NCBI RefSeq assembly: GCF_016862935.1
Contig: NZ_BONX01000058.1
Location: 1-64,000 of the forward strand
Direction: 5' to 3'
Length of the DNA: 64,000 bases
DNA from: Plantactinospora mayteni
Lineage (GTDB): Bacteria; Actinomycetota; Actinomycetes; Mycobacteriales; Micromonosporaceae
The notes beneath the pieces were generated by a model. The model saw only the letters and a program-made list of their open reading frames with translations, was not told the DNA's origin and made no database searches. Each line of letters opens with the position of its first letter. Positions within the stretch are counted from its first letter, which is position 1. This document shows positions 14,857-22,476 of the stretch, piece after piece. The translations under genes were made by a program, and so were the position numbers.

Positions 14857-14928
14857 CGCGGGATGGCGCAGTGGTAGCGCGGCGGTCTCATAAACCGCAG
14901 GCCCCGGGTTCGACTCCCGGTCCCGCCC
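14857..14928 (+). tRNA. tRNA-Met (CAT) with unpaired first position
   Basis: Six acceptor pairs (gcggga/tcccgc) with a C.C mismatch at 1-72, an initiator-like feature. D arm gcgc/gcgc, anticodon stem gcggt/accgc, loop ctCATaa, T arm ccggg-ttcgact-cccgg. The three G-C pairs of true initiators in the anticodon stem are missing. Confidence 0.8.
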
Positions 14929-14930
14929 CC

Positions 14931-15003
14931 GTTCCGGTAGCTCAGTCGGGAGAGCATCGCGTCGACATCGCGAGGGTCGCTGGTTCGAGTCCAGCTCGGA
15001 ACA
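14931..15003 (+). tRNA. tRNA-Val (GAC), C33
   Basis: Acceptor gttccgg/tcggaac, anticodon stem tcgcg/cgcga, loop tcGACat with C33 in place of U33, T arm gctgg-ttcgagt-ccagc, discriminator A. Confidence 0.9.
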
Positions 15004-15010
15004 CGTACAT

Positions 15011-15084
15011 GGCGCCGTGGACGAGTGGCAAGAGTCGCCAGGCTTTCACCCTGGAGTTCGCGGGTTCGAATCCCGTCGGCGCTA
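15011..15084 (+). tRNA. tRNA-Glu (TTC)
   Basis: Acceptor ggcgccg/cggcgct, anticodon stem ccagg/cctgg, loop ctTTCac, T arm gcggg-ttcgaat-cccgt, discriminator A. Confidence 0.9.
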
Positions 15085-15109
15085 CTCCACTCCCCACCTG
15101 GGGAGCGAT

Positions 15110-15182
15110 ACCCGGATAGCTCAGTGGTGGCAGCGCCTCGTTCACACCGAGGAGGTCCCTGGTTCGATCCCAGGTCCGGGTA
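15110..15182 (+). tRNA. tRNA-Val (CAC)
   Basis: Acceptor acccgga/tccgggt, anticodon stem cctcg/cgagg, loop ttCACac, T arm cctgg-ttcgatc-ccagg, discriminator A. Confidence 0.92.
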
Positions 15183-15200
15183 CGGCCGAACGGCCACGAT

Positions 15201-15275
15201 GGTGACTGTAGCTCAGCCGGAAGAGCGCCGGACTGTGGATCCGGAGGTCGCAGGGTTCGAGTCCCGCCAGTCACC
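15201..15275 (+). tRNA. tRNA-His (GTG)
   Basis: G-1 (15201) is encoded and faces C73 (15275), the HisRS identity pair. Acceptor gtgactg/cagtcac, anticodon stem ccgga/tccgg, loop ctGTGga. The T stem is weak: only three of five pairs form. Confidence 0.85.
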
Positions 15276-15279
15276 CCAC

Positions 15280-15362
15280 GCGGGTGCGCCGACGCTGGAG
15301 AGTCGGGCCTGTCTGTAGAACAGGTGCTTCGCGCTGAGGAGGTTCGAGTCCTCCCACCCGCA
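15280..15362 (+). tRNA. tRNA-Tyr (GTA)
   Basis: Acceptor gcgggtg/cacccgc, anticodon stem cctgt/acagg, loop ctGTAga, long variable arm, T arm ggagg-ttcgagt-cctcc, discriminator A. Confidence 0.9.
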
Positions 15363-15392
15363 CGTCGAGCCCGGTCGTCGGGCACCTTCCTC

Positions 15393-15463
15393 GCCTCGTT
15401 TCGTCCCCGGTGGGGCGCCCCGCCTGCAAAGCGGGTGATGCGGGTTCGACTCCCGGCGAGGTC
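15393..15463 (+). tRNA. tRNA-Cys-like (GCA) with 4-bp T stem and Sec-like D arm
   Basis: Acceptor gcctcgt/gcgaggt, then a T stem of only four pairs (cggg/cccg). Anticodon stem cccgc/gcggg, loop ctGCAaa. The D arm is cccc/gggg closing loop ggt, like the 8/4 Ser gene and bacterial Sec tRNAs, not like normal Cys tRNA. Confidence 0.72.
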
Positions 15464-15466
15464 TCG

Positions 15467-15483
15467 ATGCCATCCACTGTGGA
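15467..15483 (+). repeat. right copy of the 17-bp inverted repeat bracketing the array
   Basis: atgccatccactgtgga is the exact reverse complement of 11666-11682. It ends 3 bp before the last tRNA gene. Confidence 0.75.
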
Positions 15484-15486
15484 CAC

Positions 15487-15560
15487 CATGGGCGCGGGCG
15501 TTGGCTGCTCGGCCGTCACTCATAATGACGGTGTGCCCGGTTCGACACCGGGGCCCATGA
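15487..15560 (+). tRNA. tRNA (CAT), Met or Ile2 type
   Basis: Acceptor catgggc/gcccatg, anticodon stem cgtca/tgacg extended by one pair, loop ctCATaa, T arm cccgg-ttcgaca-ccggg, discriminator A. The D stem is only 3 bp with an extra spacer before the anticodon stem. Whether it is Met or lysidine-modified Ile cannot be read from sequence. Confidence 0.78.
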
Positions 15561-15633
15561 CTTGCCGGCCGGCGGTGGTGGTGACGGGGGAACGCCGGCC
15601 GGCGCCCCACCACGTTCCAGCGCCGAGGCCGGC

Positions 15634-15885
15634 TCAGGTTCGAGGTGTCCGTCCGGCCCACCAGGCGCGTACGCCGAGTATGCCGACCGCGGTGCCGATC
15701 GCCAGGGACGCCCCGATCAGCAGCGCGTGCACCCACAGGAAGCTCGTCGGGCTGCCCTGCCCGATCTCGCCGGTCGACCAGGCTCGGGCGTCGTTCCAGA
15801 TCGCGACGGCGAACCGGGGCCAGATCACCCAGGTCCACACGCCGACCAGGATCAGGAAACCGGCCCAGCGCCGCGACAACACCAT
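15634..15885 (-). CDS. SCO4848-family small membrane protein
   Basis: An 83-residue protein with two membrane segments (FLILVGVWTWVIWPRF and LLIGASLAIGTAVGILGV) joined by a short polar loop (WNDARAWSTG). The start MVLSRRWAGFLIL matches the family; a longer in-frame start adds an unlikely 22-residue Ala/Gly-rich leader. The function of this actinobacterial family is not known. It is the first protein gene after the tRNA array and faces it tail to tail. Confidence 0.8.
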   Translation of the reverse strand: MVLSRRWAGFLILVGVWTWVIWPRFAVAIWNDARAWSTGEIGQGSPTSFLWVHALLIGASLAIGTAVGILGVRAWWAGRTPRT

Positions 15886-15951
15886 GGCAGCCCAGTATGC
15901 CAGCCGGGCAGGGCCGGCCCCGGCCGGTGACATCCCCCGGGCCGGTGTCAA

Positions 15952-16200
15952 CGCCGGTCGACGTTCCCGCCGGAGTCGACAGCCGGACCGGCGGACCGGT
16001 CACCCCCTGACCGGCCCGCCGGTCCGACCCGGCTACGCGACCACGCCCCCAACCGGCCGTTGCCCCGGCCCGTCCCGGCACCCCCGTGACCGCGATCCCC
16101 CCGGGGTGGCGCCGGCCAGCCACCCACAGCCGGCCGGCACCACCCGGTCACCCCCCGACCACCAGCCGCCCGGTCAGCCCCCCGACCACCGAGCCCACCT
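15952..16200. repeat. C-rich imperfect repeats between two membrane protein genes
   Basis: A stretch of about 250 bp with no gene. It contains several imperfect copies of ccggtca(c/g)ccccc(t/c)gacc, some forming short dyads (ccggtc/gaccgg). No promoter or RNA feature recognised. Confidence 0.5.
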
Positions 16201-16202
16201 GG

Positions 16203-16811
16203 TCAGCCCTGGACCGTCGAGGCGAGTCGGCGACGTACGCCGAGCAGGACGAGGCCGCCGAAGATCATCCCGAAGGCCACCGTGCCCAGCAGCGCGAACG
16301 ACTCGCCGGGCAGCAGCCCGCCGACCGACCGGGCCACGATGCCGAGCACCATGTAGAGCCCGGCCCAGAGCACCGCGCCGACCGCCGCGAAGCCCAGGAA
16401 CCGCCGGTACGACATCCGCAGCCCACCCGCCGCGAGCGGCAGCAGCGCGTTCAGTACCGGCAGGAAGGGCGCCACCATCACCATCCGGCCCCCGCCACTG
16501 CCGAGCATCCGTTCGGCAGCCGACCAGCGCGCCTCCCCAATCCACGCCCCGGTACGGCTGCGCCGCAACCGGGCGCCGAACCGCCGGCCAGCGAAGAAGG
16601 TGAGCGACCAGCCGCCGAGGCAGCCGCCGATCACCGCCAGGAACGCCCCCACACTGGCCGGCCGCCCGACCCCCACCGCGGCCAGTACCGCGACGTCGCC
16701 GGGCACGAGTACGCCGAGCAGCGGAATCGCGTCCAGCATCATGACACCGCCGAGCACCGCCAGGAAGACCCCCGGCGGCAGTTCCCCCACCTGATCCAGC
16801 CAGTCCGCCAC
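16203..16811 (-). CDS. DedA-family (VTT domain) membrane protein
   Basis: A 202-residue protein of the DedA/SNARE-associated superfamily, now viewed as lipid flippases or scramblases. It shows the two re-entrant motifs of the family: a first acidic/proline stretch (LDAIPLLGVLVPGDVAVL) and the second GxxxxR-type motif (PFLPVLNALLPLAAGGLRMSYRRF). There are about five hydrophobic segments and a basic C-terminus. Another DedA domain is encoded at 23540-24997, fused to a PAP2-like part. Confidence 0.85.
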   Translation of the reverse strand: MADWLDQVGELPPGVFLAVLGGVMMLDAIPLLGVLVPGDVAVLAAVGVGRPASVGAFLAVIGGCLGGWSLTFFAGRRFGARLRRSRTGAWIGEARWSAAERMLGSGGGRMVMVAPFLPVLNALLPLAAGGLRMSYRRFLGFAAVGAVLWAGLYMVLGIVARSVGGLLPGESFALLGTVAFGMIFGGLVLLGVRRRLASTVQG

Positions 16812-17032
16812 GTCAGGAACGTTACGGTCGGAACGGCCGCCCGGACATCCGGGTCGAGCCCTGGTAAGCGGCGTGGGCGACCCTGACTCGATCTAGGGGT
16901 GACTCCACCGTCCGGCGTAGGCCGGAGGTTTGTACGACTCCCGACTTCCGCCCGCACCGAGCACCTCGGGACGCTACTGTCGGTGACGTACAGGGCACGC
17001 CACGCACCGGGCGCGCCGCTAAGGAGACACCC

Positions 17033-17236
17033 ATGGCAAGCGGAACCGTCAAGTGGTTCAACTCGGAAAAGGGCTTCGGCTTCATCGAGCAGGACGGCGG
17101 AGGGCCGGACGTGTTCGTCCACTACTCCGCGATCGCGACGTCCGGCTACCGCGAGCTGAACGAGGGGCAGAAGGTCGATTTCGACGTGACCCAGGGCGAG
17201 AAGGGCCCGCAGGCGGCTAACGTCCAGCCGCGCTGA
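17033..17236 (+). CDS. cold-shock protein, CspA family
   Basis: A 67-residue single-stranded nucleic-acid chaperone. RNP1 (KGFGFI) and RNP2 (DVFVHY) are intact, and the sequence covers one cold-shock domain. RBS aaggag lies 8 nt before ATG. A 130-bp 5' region without another gene precedes it, which could be a regulatory leader. Its 3' end overlaps the convergent MFS gene by 20 bp. Confidence 0.95.
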   Translation: MASGTVKWFNSEKGFGFIEQDGGGPDVFVHYSAIATSGYRELNEGQKVDFDVTQGEKGPQAANVQPR

Positions 17237-18506
17237 CCAGCTCGGCACCGGCCGGGCCGGCCGGTGCCGGCAGCTCCGTGCCCTGCTGCGATTCGGGCAG
17301 GTCACGGCGCTTACGCAGCGGACCGGTCAGCAGGATCAGCCCGCTCAACGCCAGCCCGCCGGTGATGACCCACATCGCCGGGCGGAGGCCGAGCGCCGTA
17401 CCGAGGGCGCCGCCGAGCACGGCACCGAGCGGGAGGGTGCCGAGGTTGACCACCTGCATGGTCACGCTGACCCGGCCGAGCAGCCGGTGTGGCACGTACG
17501 CCTGGCGGAAGCCGGACTTGATCACGTTGCCGGCGACCACTCCGGTGCCGATCACCACTCCGGCCAGCACCAGCAGGCCGAGCCGGGCACCGGGGGCGGT
17601 CATCGGGATCAGCAGCGCGAACGGTTCCGCACCGAGGGCGCAGAGCAGCATCGCGCGGGCACTGCCGAGGCGCCGGGACAGCGTGGTGGCGATCGCGGCG
17701 CCGACGACCCCGCCGAGGCTCATCACGGCGACCAGGCCGCCGACCGTACCCGGGCCCAGCCCTACCTCGCGGACCAGGAAGACGACCAGGATCGCCTGGT
17801 AGCCGATCAGGCCGAGGTTGCTGGCCGCACCCCAGACGGCGATCACCCGCAGGTAGGGGTCGCGGGCGGTGAACCGTACCCCTTCGGCGATCTGCCGGCC
17901 GAGGCCCCCGGCGGGATCGGCGACCCGGCGTGGCTCCCTGCGCCGGATCGCCAGCAGGCAGGCGGCCGAGCCGAGGAAGCCGAGCACGTCCGCCAGCAGC
18001 GCGGTCGCCGCACCGACCAGGCTGGCCAGCAGGCCGGCCGCGCCCGGGCCGGCCACCTGGGCCACCGCCTCGGTGCCCTGGAGCTTCGCGTTTCCCTCGG
18101 CCAGGTCGGCCCGGTCCAGCAGGGTAGGCAGATAGACCTGGTACGCGGTGTTGAAGAAGACGCTCACCGTGCCGCCGGCCAGCGCGACGGCCAGCAGTTG
18201 CCCGATGGTGAGTACGTCGAGCCAGCCGGCGATCGGCACGCTGGCGAAGAGCAGCGCGGCGACCAGGTCGCAGGTCACCATCACCGGCCGACAGCGCAGC
18301 CGGTCCACCCAGGCGCCGGCCGGCAGTCCGATCAGCACCCAGGGCAGCCACGCGGCGGCGGTCAGCAGCGCCACCTGGAAGGTGCTGGCGCCGAGGGTGG
18401 CGACCGCGACCAGCGGCAGCGCCACGCTGGTGACGCTGGCGCCGAAGGTACTGCCGGCCTGGCCGATCCAGAGCAGCCGGAAGTCCCGTTGCCGGAGCAG
18501 GCTCAT
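17217..18506 (-). CDS. MFS transporter
   Basis: A 429-residue major-facilitator efflux-type protein with about 12 membrane helices. The start [26 protein letters not shown] is typical of the DHA3-like (enterobactin exporter/macrolide efflux) group, with the helix 2-3 loop motif [14 protein letters not shown] longer frame upstream is not supported. It lies 94 bp downstream of an ArsR-like regulator on the same strand, a common arrangement for regulated efflux. The substrate is unknown. Its last codons overlap cspA tail to tail. Confidence 0.9.
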   Translation of the reverse strand: MSLLRQRDFRLLWIGQAGSTFGASVTSVALPLVAVATLGASTFQVALLTAAAWLPWVLIGLPAGAWVDRLRCRPVMVTCDLVAALLFASVPIAGWLDVLTIGQLLAVALAGGTVSVFFNTAYQVYLPTLLDRADLAEGNAKLQGTEAVAQVAGPGAAGLLASLVGAATALLADVLGFLGSAACLLAIRRREPRRVADPAGGLGRQIAEGVRFTARDPYLRVIAVWGAASNLGLIGYQAILVVFLVREVGLGPGTVGGLVAVMSLGGVVGAAIATTLSRRLGSARAMLLCALGAEPFALLIPMTAPGARLGLLVLAGVVIGTGVVAGNVIKSGFRQAYVPHRLLGRVSVTMQVVNLGTLPLGAVLGGALGTALGLRPAMWVITGGLALSGLILLTGPLRKRRDLPESQQGTELPAPAGPAGAELVSAAGR

Positions 18507-18600
18507 CGCGTCTCCTCGCCTCGCTCGCCGGCGTCGTGGGTCCGCTGCGCCGACCCGGGCCGACTGACCGGGCTGGCGGACGGGCTCGCCGGGCCGGTTC

Positions 18601-19173
18601 TCACGGCTGGGCCGGGATGCCGTGGGCGAAGAAGAAGACCGGCTCGCGGGCCTGCCCGTCGTCGGGTAGCTCGCGGTCGGCCCACCGGGACAGCAGGGCG
18701 AGGAGTTCGGTCTCGAACTCGGCCAGTTCGGCCGGGGTGAGCCGCAGCCAGCGGTCGGTGGAGAACGGCGCCTCGTCCCAGGCGGCCCGCTCGTCGTCAC
18801 CGGCGGCGTGCCAGTCCCGGACCAGGCCGACCTGACGGTCCAGGTTGAGCGACACGGCGGCCTGCTGCACGGCCTCGCTGGCCGGATCATGGGCGAAGTC
18901 GGCGCTGGACCAGCGCAGTCCGGCCGAGACCAGCCGCCACCACCGTTCCCGGCGGTCCTTGGCCAGTTCAGGCGCCTCGGCCACCAGGTCGGCGGCGGCG
19001 AGCACCTTCAGGTGGTGACTGACGTTCGCCACCGCCTGCCCGGTGCGCTCGGCCAGCGTGCTGACCGTGGCCGGGCCGTGCACCTTGAGCACGTCCATCA
19101 GGCGGCGGCGGAGCGGATGGGACATCGCGGCCAGCACCCGGGAGTCGGTGATCTGGCGGACCTCTCTGTTCAT
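18601..19173 (-). CDS. ArsR-type winged-helix transcriptional regulator
   Basis: A 190-residue regulator. The N-terminal winged helix is clear: SHPLRRRLMDVL, TVSTLAERTGQAVANVSHHLKVLAAADLV (recognition helix VSHHLKVL). The C-terminal part (about residues 95-190) is a ligand or dimer domain found in ArsR-like regulators of MFS genes; no metal-binding Cys pair is seen. I chose ATG 19173 rather than an upstream start whose leader would contain the operator repeats. Four TGCA-type repeats spaced by 14 bp lie just upstream and are the likely operator. Confidence 0.87.
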   Translation of the reverse strand: MNREVRQITDSRVLAAMSHPLRRRLMDVLKVHGPATVSTLAERTGQAVANVSHHLKVLAAADLVAEAPELAKDRRERWWRLVSAGLRWSSADFAHDPASEAVQQAAVSLNLDRQVGLVRDWHAAGDDERAAWDEAPFSTDRWLRLTPAELAEFETELLALLSRWADRELPDDGQAREPVFFFAHGIPAQP

Positions 19174-19188
19174 GCCCCCAGGCTGACA

Positions 19189-19236
19189 TGCACAAGAGAG
19201 ATTGCACAAGAGCTATTGCACAACTACGGTTGCAGG
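19189..19236 (+). promoter_or_regulatory. four 14-bp-spaced repeats upstream of the ArsR-type gene
   Basis: tgcacaa occurs at 19189, 19203 and 19217, and tgcagg at 19231, exactly 14 bp apart. They begin 16 bp before the regulator's start codon on the minus strand, where its promoter should be. Confidence 0.65.
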
Positions 19237-19360
19237 TAGCCGCGCCGGTCGCGCTTTCCCCCGCTCGTGCGTCGCGCTGGTCGTGCTTCCCCCGCTCGTA
19301 CGCCGCCCCGGGTCGCCGCCGCGCTGTCCAGCGCCGACACATCCCCGTCGACGTCAATCT

Positions 19361-19380
19361 TTGTCAATACATAGTGACAA
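19361..19380. promoter_or_regulatory. GntR-type operator, inverted repeat
   Basis: ttgtca-N8-tgacaa is a perfect 6-bp dyad, 25 bp ahead of the GntR gene's ATG and in an AT-rich patch. It is probably the autoregulatory site. Confidence 0.65.
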
Positions 19381-19405
19381 CCTCACCTCAGCACGATGCC
19401 GTACG

Positions 19406-20182
19406 ATGACCGTCGTGGTCCTCGCGGGTGCACGCGGTGAGAAGGTCTCCCTGGACGGTGTCGTCATCGACCGGGACAGTCCGATGCCGCTCTACTTCCA
19501 GATCGCCCAGCAACTGGAGCAGGCGATCACCGCCGGCACGTTGCCGCCGGGCGGCCGGCTGGACAACGAGATCGAACTCGCCGACCAGCTCGCGGTCAGC
19601 CGACCGACCCTGCGCAAGGCGATCGAGACCCTGGTCCGGCAGGGGCTGCTGGTCCGCCGCCGGGGCCTGGGCACGGTGGTGATGGCCCGGCCGGTACGCC
19701 GGCCACTCGCGCTGACCAGCCTCTTCGACGACCTCGCCAGCGCCGGGCGGCGACCCTCGACCGAGGTGCTCCAGCTCGACCGGGTGCTGGCCGGTCCCGA
19801 CGAGGCGACCGCGCTCGGCGTGCCGGAGGGGACCGAGGTGATCGCCGTCGAACGGCTCCGCTCGGCCGACGGCCAGCCGCTCGCGGTGATGCGCAACTAC
19901 CTGCCGCCGGCACTGGTCAGCGTGGACCGGGCCGGGCTCGGCGAGCACGGTCTCTACCAGTTGCTCCGCCGCCAGGGCGTGACCCTGCAACTGGCCAACC
20001 AACAGGTGTCGGCCCGGCCGGCGCTGGCCCGGGAGGCCCGGCTGCTCGGGGTGTCCCGGGGCAGCACCGTGCTGACCATCCGGCGCACCACCTACGACTC
20101 CGCCGGCCGCGCCGTCGAATACGGCGCGCACGCCTACCTGGCGGCCCGCTACTCGGTGGAGATGACCCTGGTCACCCGCTGA
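19406..20182 (+). CDS. GntR-family regulator, HutC/UTRA type
   Basis: A 258-residue regulator. The N-terminal winged helix has the GntR pattern MPLYFQIAQQLEQAI, LPPGGRLDNEIELADQLAVSRPTLRKAI, LVRRRGLGTVV. The C-terminal UTRA ligand-binding domain follows (VPEGTEVIAVERLRSADGQPLAVMRNYLP, GSTVLTIRRTTYDSAGRAVEYG). UTRA domains bind sugars, amino-acid derivatives or similar small molecules. A putative operator precedes the gene. No target operon adjoins it, since the next gene downstream is an epimerase/dehydratase 233 bp away. Confidence 0.92.
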   Translation: MTVVVLAGARGEKVSLDGVVIDRDSPMPLYFQIAQQLEQAITAGTLPPGGRLDNEIELADQLAVSRPTLRKAIETLVRQGLLVRRRGLGTVVMARPVRRPLALTSLFDDLASAGRRPSTEVLQLDRVLAGPDEATALGVPEGTEVIAVERLRSADGQPLAVMRNYLPPALVSVDRAGLGEHGLYQLLRRQGVTLQLANQQVSARPALAREARLLGVSRGSTVLTIRRTTYDSAGRAVEYGAHAYLAARYSVEMTLVTR

Positions 20183-20415
20183 CCCCCGCAGCACACCGCC
20201 GACCGGCGACGGTCGGGCCGCCGGGCGTGACCACCCCGGGCAGTTTCCCCGGCGGCCAACCGGGTAGGCGCGGGGTCACCGCCGGCCGGCGGGCGATCCT
20301 CGACCGATCGACCGGGCTCGGACATCCGGTCGGCAGCACGCATCGACCGGCGGCACGGTTCGGCTGATAGCTGAAGCGCTCGCCGGGGTCGACGCGGCGG
20401 ATCTAGCGTGACGGT

Positions 20416-21471
20416 ATGGAGAAGCTCGCCCTGGTCGTCGGCGCCACCGGGCAGGTCGGCCGGGCCGCGGTCCGCGCCCTGGTCGCCGACGGCTGGCACG
20501 TCCGGGCCGCCGCCCGGGGCCTGCGGGCCGGAGCGCCCTGGCCGCCGGACTGGAACGTCGAACTGGTACCGCTGGACCGCGAGGACGACGCCGGGTTGGC
20601 GGTCGCGGTCGGCGACGGCTGTGACGTACTGGTGGACACCGTCGCGTACGACGCCCGGCACGCCCGCCAACTGCTCCTGCTCGCCGACCGGATCGGCTCG
20701 GCCGTGGTCGTCTCCACCGTCGCGGTCTACCAGGACGACGCGGGGCGGGCCTTCGGCGCCGAAGGGGTCCGGTTCCCGGTGCCGATCGCCGAGACCCAGC
20801 CGACCGTCGCGCCACTCGACGCGGACGCGAAGCCGGGTGGCGACACGTACGCGGCCGGCAAGGCGGCCCTGGAGCGCGAACTGCTCGCCGCCGGGGCGGT
20901 CCTGCCGACCACCCTGCTGCGGGCCGGTGCGATCCACGGGCCGCACACCGTGCACCCCCGCGAGTGGCACTTCGTCAAGCGCGCCCTGGACAACCGGCCG
21001 GTACGGGTGCTGGCGTACGCCGGGCAGAGCCGGTTCCACCCGGTCTCCACGGCCAACCTCGCCGAGTTGATCCGGCTCTCCGCCGCCGAGCCCGGGGCTC
21101 GGGTACTCAACGCCGGCGACCCGGAGCCGCCGACCGTACGCGAGATCGGCGCCGCCGTGCACGCGGTGCTGGACCACGGCGCGGAGGAGGTACTGATCGA
21201 CGGCCCCTCCCCGGCACCGCCGGTCGGCGAGACGCCATGGTCGAGCCCGTATCCGGTGGTGCTGGACATGAGCCTGGCGGAACGCCAGCTCGGCTACCGT
21301 CCGGTGACCAGCTATCTCGACTCGCTGCCGGAGACCGTACGGTGGCTGGTGGACGCCGCGCACGGCCGGGACTGGCGGACGGTCTTTCCCGACCTCGCGC
21401 AGAACTACCGCACCGACTACTTCGACTACCTCGCCGAGGACGCCTGGCTGCGCCGCCGCACGCCCAACTGA
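20416..21471 (+). CDS. NAD-dependent epimerase/dehydratase family protein
   Basis: A 351-residue Rossmann-fold extended SDR. The NAD site is VVGATGQVGRAA, and the catalytic pair Tyr-x3-Lys is in TYAAGKAALE. FHPVSTANLAELI and VLNAGDPEPPTV are typical of the group that resembles isoflavone reductase or sugar epimerases. Substrate unknown. It ends in a region of 24-bp tandem repeats that cross its stop codon (21454-21530). Confidence 0.87.
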   Translation: MEKLALVVGATGQVGRAAVRALVADGWHVRAAARGLRAGAPWPPDWNVELVPLDREDDAGLAVAVGDGCDVLVDTVAYDARHARQLLLLADRIGSAVVVSTVAVYQDDAGRAFGAEGVRFPVPIAETQPTVAPLDADAKPGGDTYAAGKAALERELLAAGAVLPTTLLRAGAIHGPHTVHPREWHFVKRALDNRPVRVLAYAGQSRFHPVSTANLAELIRLSAAEPGARVLNAGDPEPPTVREIGAAVHAVLDHGAEEVLIDGPSPAPPVGETPWSSPYPVVLDMSLAERQLGYRPVTSYLDSLPETVRWLVDAAHGRDWRTVFPDLAQNYRTDYFDYLAEDAWLRRRTPN

Positions 21472-21530
21472 CCGGGCCGCCGCACGCCCGGCTGACTGCG
21501 CCGCCGCACGCCCGCTCGACCGGGCCGCCG
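21454..21530. repeat. imperfect 24-bp tandem repeat, about 3 copies
   Basis: The unit cgccgcacgcccnnctgacnggg is repeated across the 3' end of the epimerase gene and the following gap. Confidence 0.55.
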
Positions 21531-21603
21531 GGACATCCCGCCGCCCAGGGCGCCCACAGTGGACGGATGGACGGGCTGGCGGAGTCGGACGGACGGGCCC
21601 GAG

Positions 21604-22476
21604 TCAGGTGGTCGCGGTGAGTTTGGCGGCCAGCTCGCCGATCCGGTCGCCGAACGCCGCGCGCAGTGCGGTCGCCGCGTCGTCGAGGTCCTTCGAGCCC
21701 AGCCCGTTGAGCACGCCGTCGATGATCTGCTGTTCGTCGACCCAGTCCTTGCCGAGCATGGTCATCTGGTTCGCCTTGACCTCGGTCAGGATCCCCTCGA
21801 TGTTGTAGAAATGCTGCCGGATGTCGGTACGCCCGCTGCCGTCCGGCTTCTGCGCGCCGTGCCAGAGCAGGTAGTTGTTGTCCTTGGCGAACTTGAGCAG
21901 TTGCTCCTGCTCCTGATCGGACAGTGCCGGCATGATGTTCTCCCCTCCGGACGATGCGGCGACGTCGCGCCGGAACTGGTTCATGTTGAAGCTCGGGTCG
22001 GTCTTGACGCTCGGGTGCCCGTAGCCGGCCGGTTGGTGCTCCTTGTGGCCGGCGATCCCCCAACCGGTACGGTCGCGCAGCGCCCGGACGCCGCGCACGT
22101 AGGAGTCGTACTGCCGGTTGGTCCAGGGCTCGCCGAGGGCGTGCTGCGCCTCGATGCCGATCAGGCCGGAGTTGCCGACTCCCTTGAACGGCCCGGCCCA
22201 GCCGACCCGGACGTGGTTGCACCGGCCGGAGGCGATCACGTGCCAGTGCCCGGTACGGGAGAGGTAGAGCTGGGCTATCGGCGGCGGCGCCGTCGCGGAG
22301 CCGTGCAGCAGGACGTATATCTCGCCGGCGTCGGTGGAGCGCAGTGAGCCGCGGGTCTCGTGGCACATGATCCCGTGTGGATCGAAGGAGGTGGAGCCGC
22401 GACTTCGCCAACCGCCGACCTCGTGCACGGTGAGACCGGCGGACCGGAGCACGTCGGCGAGCCACAGCAGTCGCAT
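21604..22476 (-). CDS. N-acetylmuramoyl-L-alanine amidase (phage-lysin-like)
   Basis: A 290-residue protein with an N-terminal amidase_2/PGRP fold: HGIMCHETRGS (first His ligand), LYLSRTGHWHVIASG, GIEAQHAL, and AGHKEHQPAGYGHPSVKTDP carrying the second His and catalytic Lys-type residue. About 100 C-terminal residues are helical and resemble no cell-wall-binding repeat. No signal peptide is seen, as for phage endolysins or cytoplasmic recycling amidases. This type is common in actinobacterial chromosomes. No other phage genes are next to it. Confidence 0.83.
   Translation of the reverse strand: MRLLWLADVLRSAGLTVHEVGGWRSRGSTSFDPHGIMCHETRGSLRSTDAGEIYVLLHGSATAPPPIAQLYLSRTGHWHVIASGRCNHVRVGWAGPFKGVGNSGLIGIEAQHALGEPWTNRQYDSYVRGVRALRDRTGWGIAGHKEHQPAGYGHPSVKTDPSFNMNQFRRDVAASSGGENIMPALSDQEQEQLLKFAKDNNYLLWHGAQKPDGSGRTDIRQHFYNIEGILTEVKANQMTMLGKDWVDEQQIIDGVLNGLGSKDLDDAATALRAAFGDRIGELAAKLTATT

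Larger units (their letters stand above)
11546..15560 (+). other. tRNA gene array, 24 complete plus 2 permuted tRNA-like genes
   Basis: All members are on the plus strand, usually 3-30 nt apart. Order of anticodons: Trp CCA, Pro TGG, Glu CTC, Gly TCC, Gln TTG, Leu CAA, Gly GCC, [HNH gene], Gln CTG, Leu GAG, Ala TGC, Leu CAG, Ser GCT, Arg ACG, Pro GGG, [248-aa gene], permuted Leu-like, permuted Gly-like, Ser TGA, Lys CTT, Met CAT, Val GAC, Glu TTC, Val CAC, His GTG, Tyr GTA, Cys GCA, Met/Ile CAT. Phe, Thr, Asn and Asp are absent. Only the gene at 12000 is followed by cca. Many members depart from the standard cloverleaf, unlike normal chromosomal tRNAs. Confidence 0.9.

Noticed and set aside
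11546-15560. A CRISPR array
   Set aside because: The regular repeats seen by eye are T-arm motifs (ggttcgaat) of tRNA genes; there are no constant repeats with unique spacers and no cas genes.
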